Assembly: GCA_023424725.1 (NCBI GenBank)
Contig: JAFADQ010000202.1
Span: 1 to 16,066 of the forward strand
Reading direction: 5' to 3'
Length of the DNA stretch: 16,066 nucleotides
Source of the DNA: Bacteroidota bacterium
Lineage (GTDB): Bacteria; Bacteroidota; Bacteroidia; Cytophagales; Hymenobacteraceae
Part shown: one piece after another, positions 13,690-16,066 of the stretch
Layout: the number at the start of each line of letters is the position of its first letter
How positions within the stretch are numbered: the first letter of the stretch is position 1
Notes under the pieces: generated by a model
Database searches by the model: none
What the model saw: only the letters and a program-made list of their open reading frames with translations
What the model was told of the DNA's origin: nothing
Translations under genes and position numbers: made by a program

Positions 13690-15774
13690 ATGAAGCAAAA
13701 ACAAAACTATAAGCAGAAGCCGCGCCCGGCAAAACCCGCCGCCAGACCTGCCGCCGCGCCCGCGCCTGCCAGCCCGGCAAAACCGCGCACACCACTCGCG
13801 CACAGCCGGTGGCTTATTGCGCTGGTGGCTGTGTTCTCGTTTCTGATATACAGCAACACGCTAAAGCACGGGTACGCCAACGACGACCTGGCATCGGTAA
13901 TAGAGAACAGGGTAATACAACAGGGCTGGGGCCAATTGGGCGATGTGCTCACAAAATCTAACTGGTATGGCTATACACAGCAAAACCACAGCATTTTAAG
14001 GCCATTTACGGGGTTTACTTTTGCCACCGAGGTAGAGTTTTTTGGCCCTAATCCGCATGTGCACCATTTTACCAATGTTGCCCTGTACGCGCTGTGTTGC
14101 GTGGTGCTGTTTTTGGTAATGCGCAGGTTGGTTTCGCACATACACCCGTGGTTGCCGTTGGCAGTTACGCTGCTGTTTGCCGCGCACCCCATACACACAG
14201 AAGTGGTGGCAAATATTAAGAGCCGCGACGAAATTCTGGCATTTTTATTCGGGCTTGCGTTGCCCTTGTATATGCTGCTGCGGTACGTAAAATCGGGCAA
14301 AACTGCAGATATGGCGCTGGCGGTTGGGTTCTTTTTTCTGGGCGTGTTTTCTAAAGAAAGCGCGGTTACATTTCTGGCCGTTTTTCCGCTTACGCTCTAC
14401 TTCTTCAGCAAAGCACCGTTGCGCCGTATTTTAATGCTCACGCTGCCTTTTTTGGCGCCCGCAGCCTTGTATTTGCTCGCCCGCCAGGCCTGGCTGGATC
14501 CTGCTCCGGCCGAGATCAATAAAATAATAGATAATGTGGTTTTTGGCGCTACCGATTTCTCTACCCGGTTTGGCACCATCGCGGTTATTATGCTTAAATA
14601 CCTGGAGCTGCTGGTGTTTCCGCACCCGCTTTCGTGGGATTATAGTTATAACCAGATAGAAATTACCAGCCTTGCTAATATTAAGGCCATGCTATCGGTG
14701 GTGGTGTATGTGACGCTGCTGGCGGTGGCGTTTTTTGGCCTGCGGAAAAAGAAAATCTGGAGCTATTGCATCTTGTTTTATTTTGCAACCATGTCGGTGT
14801 ACAGCAATTTGTTTGTGCCGATACATGCCACCGTGGGCGAGCGCTTTCTGTTCTCGCCGTCGTTGGCGTTTTGCTTATTGCTGGGCTATGGCATTTTCAG
14901 GCTTTTCAGTGGAAAAGTTACTTCCGAAGCTCCGGTTTCGGCCAAAATATTTAATTATGCCCAGGTGCTGGTAGCTATTTTGGTTACGGCCTACACGTTT
15001 AAAACCATAGACAGGAATAAAGACTGGGAAAACAGCGTAACCATATCTAAAGCCGGGGTGCTGGCATCGCCAAACAGTGCGCGCACGCATACCGCCTATG
15101 GGTCGTCGCTGATGCAGCTGGGCGAACGAACCCAGGATCCGAACGCCAAGAACGCGTACTTTCGCGAAGCCCTATCTGAAACAAAAAAAGGAATTGCTAT
15201 TTACGACGACGATGTAAATTACATTTATAACTACGGCGTGCTTAGTTATTATCTTAACGATACTGCCACCGCCCGGCGCATGTTTGCCCGTGCCGTAGAG
15301 ATGGAACCCACCAAGCTAAACGCTCTCTTTAACCTGGGCGCCACCTACGAAACCGCAGGCAATAACCAGGTAGCCCTGCAGTATTACCAAAAGGTGCAAA
15401 AGATAGACAGCGCTTTTCAGAACGTAACATATTCTGTAGGAAACAGCGCGGCAAAACTGCAGCAGCACGACCTGGCGATAGCCAACCTGAGGGCTTTTCT
15501 GCGCCGCAACCCCAACCACCCCGACGCGCATAATGTGCTGGGCGTATCGTACTACCACAAGCAGCAGCTGCCTATGGCGGCGCACCACTTCGATAAGGCC
15601 AAACAACTTGCGCCGCAGCGCGCCGATTTTTATGCCAATGCCGGATCGGTGTATTACTCTATGCAGCAATATGCAAAGGCGGCGCAAAATTATGAGCAGG
15701 CGCTAAAATACAGCCCCGGAAACCCCAACTATAGCTCTATGCTGCAAACAAGCCGCCGCCTGGCCGGGCAATAG
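13690..15774 (+). CDS. TMTC-like multispanning glycosyltransferase with C-terminal TPRs
   Basis: A 694-residue inner-membrane protein. It begins with a basic, Ala/Pro-rich cytoplasmic tail (about 1-38), followed by about ten membrane helices (about 41-440) and a TPR domain (about 460-690). The first external loop has the acidic pair D65-D66 in YANDDL, the metal/donor-site hallmark of GT-C enzymes. HPIHTEVV (166-173), the SRDE that follows and FSKESAVT match the conserved signature of the animal TMTC1-4 O-mannosyltransferases (CAZy GT105) and their bacterial relatives. Such enzymes move a sugar from a polyprenyl-phosphate donor to an acceptor on the outer face. TPRs (YNYGVLSYYLNDTATARRMF, LFNLGATYETAGNNQVALQYY, HNVLGVSYYHKQQLPMAAHHF, YANAGSVYYSMQQYAKAAQNY) probably hold the acceptor protein. 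Donor and acceptor are unknown in bacteria. It is a single gene ending at a strong hairpin. Confidence 0.88.
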   Translation: MKQKQNYKQKPRPAKPAARPAAAPAPASPAKPRTPLAHSRWLIALVAVFSFLIYSNTLKHGYANDDLASVIENRVIQQGWGQLGDVLTKSNWYGYTQQNHSILRPFTGFTFATEVEFFGPNPHVHHFTNVALYALCCVVLFLVMRRLVSHIHPWLPLAVTLLFAAHPIHTEVVANIKSRDEILAFLFGLALPLYMLLRYVKSGKTADMALAVGFFFLGVFSKESAVTFLAVFPLTLYFFSKAPLRRILMLTLPFLAPAALYLLARQAWLDPAPAEINKIIDNVVFGATDFSTRFGTIAVIMLKYLELLVFPHPLSWDYSYNQIEITSLANIKAMLSVVVYVTLLAVAFFGLRKKKIWSYCILFYFATMSVYSNLFVPIHATVGERFLFSPSLAFCLLLGYGIFRLFSGKVTSEAPVSAKIFNYAQVLVAILVTAYTFKTIDRNKDWENSVTISKAGVLASPNSARTHTAYGSSLMQLGERTQDPNAKNAYFREALSETKKGIAIYDDDVNYIYNYGVLSYYLNDTATARRMFARAVEMEPTKLNALFNLGATYETAGNNQVALQYYQKVQKIDSAFQNVTYSVGNSAAKLQQHDLAIANLRAFLRRNPNHPDAHNVLGVSYYHKQQLPMAAHHFDKAKQLAPQRADFYANAGSVYYSMQQYAKAAQNYEQALKYSPGNPNYSSMLQTSRRLAGQ

Positions 15775-15804
15775 GCTGCAAAGGGCAAAAATAGCGGCAT
15801 CAGC
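15775..15804 (+). repeat. Degenerate relative of the CTG/CAG element, directly after the stop codon
   Basis: A 30-bp stretch with GCTG at 15775-15778, a central five-A run and CAGC at 15801-15804; the inner arms pair poorly. It begins immediately after the stop and precedes the terminator by a few bases. The same GGCTGCAA-like start follows the PpiD stop (11374), and GGCTGTAG follows the small lipoprotein stop (8524). Confidence 0.35.
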
Positions 15805-15806
15805 GC

Positions 15807-15845
15807 AAAAAAAGGGAAGAACCTTTGCCGGCTCTTCCCTTTTTG
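15807..15845 (+). terminator. Rho-independent terminator of the glycosyltransferase gene
   Basis: Stem 15809-15823 with 15830-15844: 15 positions, one mismatch, a six-base loop, core GGGAAGA / TCTTCCC, flanked by A7 and TTTTTGTTTTG. It may also serve the partial minus-strand gene that ends at 15910. Confidence 0.88.
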
Positions 15846-15852
15846 TTTTGCT

Positions 15853-15880
15853 CTGATGCACCTTTTTTTGGTACCTGCAG
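15853..15880 (-). repeat. Degenerate relative of the CTG/CAG element
   Basis: CTG at 15853-15855, CACC, seven T, GGTA and CTGCAG ending at 15880. Only ACC/GGT around the T-run and the terminal CTG/CAG pair. Read on the minus strand, its CTGCAGG-ACC-A-run order matches the leader of the M23 gene (1397-1377). Confidence 0.35.
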
Positions 15881-15909
15881 CGTTTGCTTTCTTACAAACC
15901 AGCAGCTGA

Positions 15910-16066
15910 CTAAATAATATGCGGCGATGCCGGCGGGGCATTGTTTATGTGGTGGTTGCATGCCTTTATTACCTCGGTCCAGCGCTCGCTGTTTTCGTCA
16001 GAGAATGCTTCTGGTGTAAACTCGGCTTGCAGTCGAAAATTAGGGACTCCCTCGCTGAGCGAGGCT
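15910..16066 (-). CDS. Unrecognised protein, C-terminal 51 residues only
   Basis: A minus-strand frame open from the window edge to a TAG at 15910-15912. The visible tail reads NFRLQAEFTPEAFSDENS and then ERWTEVIKACNHHINNAPPASPHII. It is charged, has a probable helix (ERWTEVIKACNHHI) and no membrane segment. I cannot assign a family from this fragment. The first visible codons run through two overlapping palindromes (16042-16064), so either the gene carries a repeat here or the reading frame in that part is fortuitous. Convergent with the glycosyltransferase gene. Confidence 0.5.
   Translation of the reverse strand, partial: ASLSEGVPNFRLQAEFTPEAFSDENSERWTEVIKACNHHINNAPPASPHII

Overview
The window looks like ordinary chromosome of a Bacteroidota bacterium, most likely order Cytophagales and close to Hymenobacteraceae (Pontibacter, Adhaeribacter or Rufibacter-like); the placement is inferred, not tested. 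The reasons are the gene families (DUF1573 secreted protein, PpiD-type foldase, many small lipoproteins, periplasmic TPR protein), the weak or absent Shine-Dalgarno sequences, and promoter-like boxes of the TTTG-N19-TAnnTTTG kind. There is no phage, insertion sequence, CRISPR array, tRNA or rRNA.

Layout, left to right. (1) The 3' end of a GyrI-like ligand-binding protein (+). (2) A cytoplasmic M23-type peptidase domain protein (-) and a glutamate dehydrogenase (-), each with its own terminator. (3) A 165-residue lipoprotein (+) convergent with a DUF1573 protein (-), sharing a perfect 16-bp terminator hairpin. (4) A two-component pair, sensor kinase then OmpR-type regulator (+). (5) A 368-bp gap packed with hairpins, including two collinear diverged copies of a 95-bp double-hairpin unit. 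(6) A small secreted DUF4347-like protein (-) whose probable catalytic His and Cys are replaced. (7) Two tiny lipoproteins (+), then a PpiD-like peptidyl-prolyl isomerase, a periplasmic TPR protein and a TMTC-like membrane glycosyltransferase with C-terminal TPRs (all +). (8) The 3' end of an unrecognised gene (-).

Most of the genes concern the envelope: lipoproteins, a periplasmic foldase, TPR scaffolds, a probable protein or lipid glycosyltransferase, and a sensor with an extracytoplasmic domain. They are mostly separate transcription units; only the kinase-regulator pair is a clear operon.

The least explained part lies between genes. A 28-34 bp dyad element, with CTG at one end, CAG at the other and an A- or T-rich centre between GGCC-like inner arms, recurs at least five times between about 6.1 and 8.6 kb. 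Weaker relatives lie just after stop codons or in leaders elsewhere. A separate 87-bp double palindrome with perfect 25-bp arms at 13402-13488 resembles a REPIN. These intergenic repeat families are the best candidates for something undescribed.
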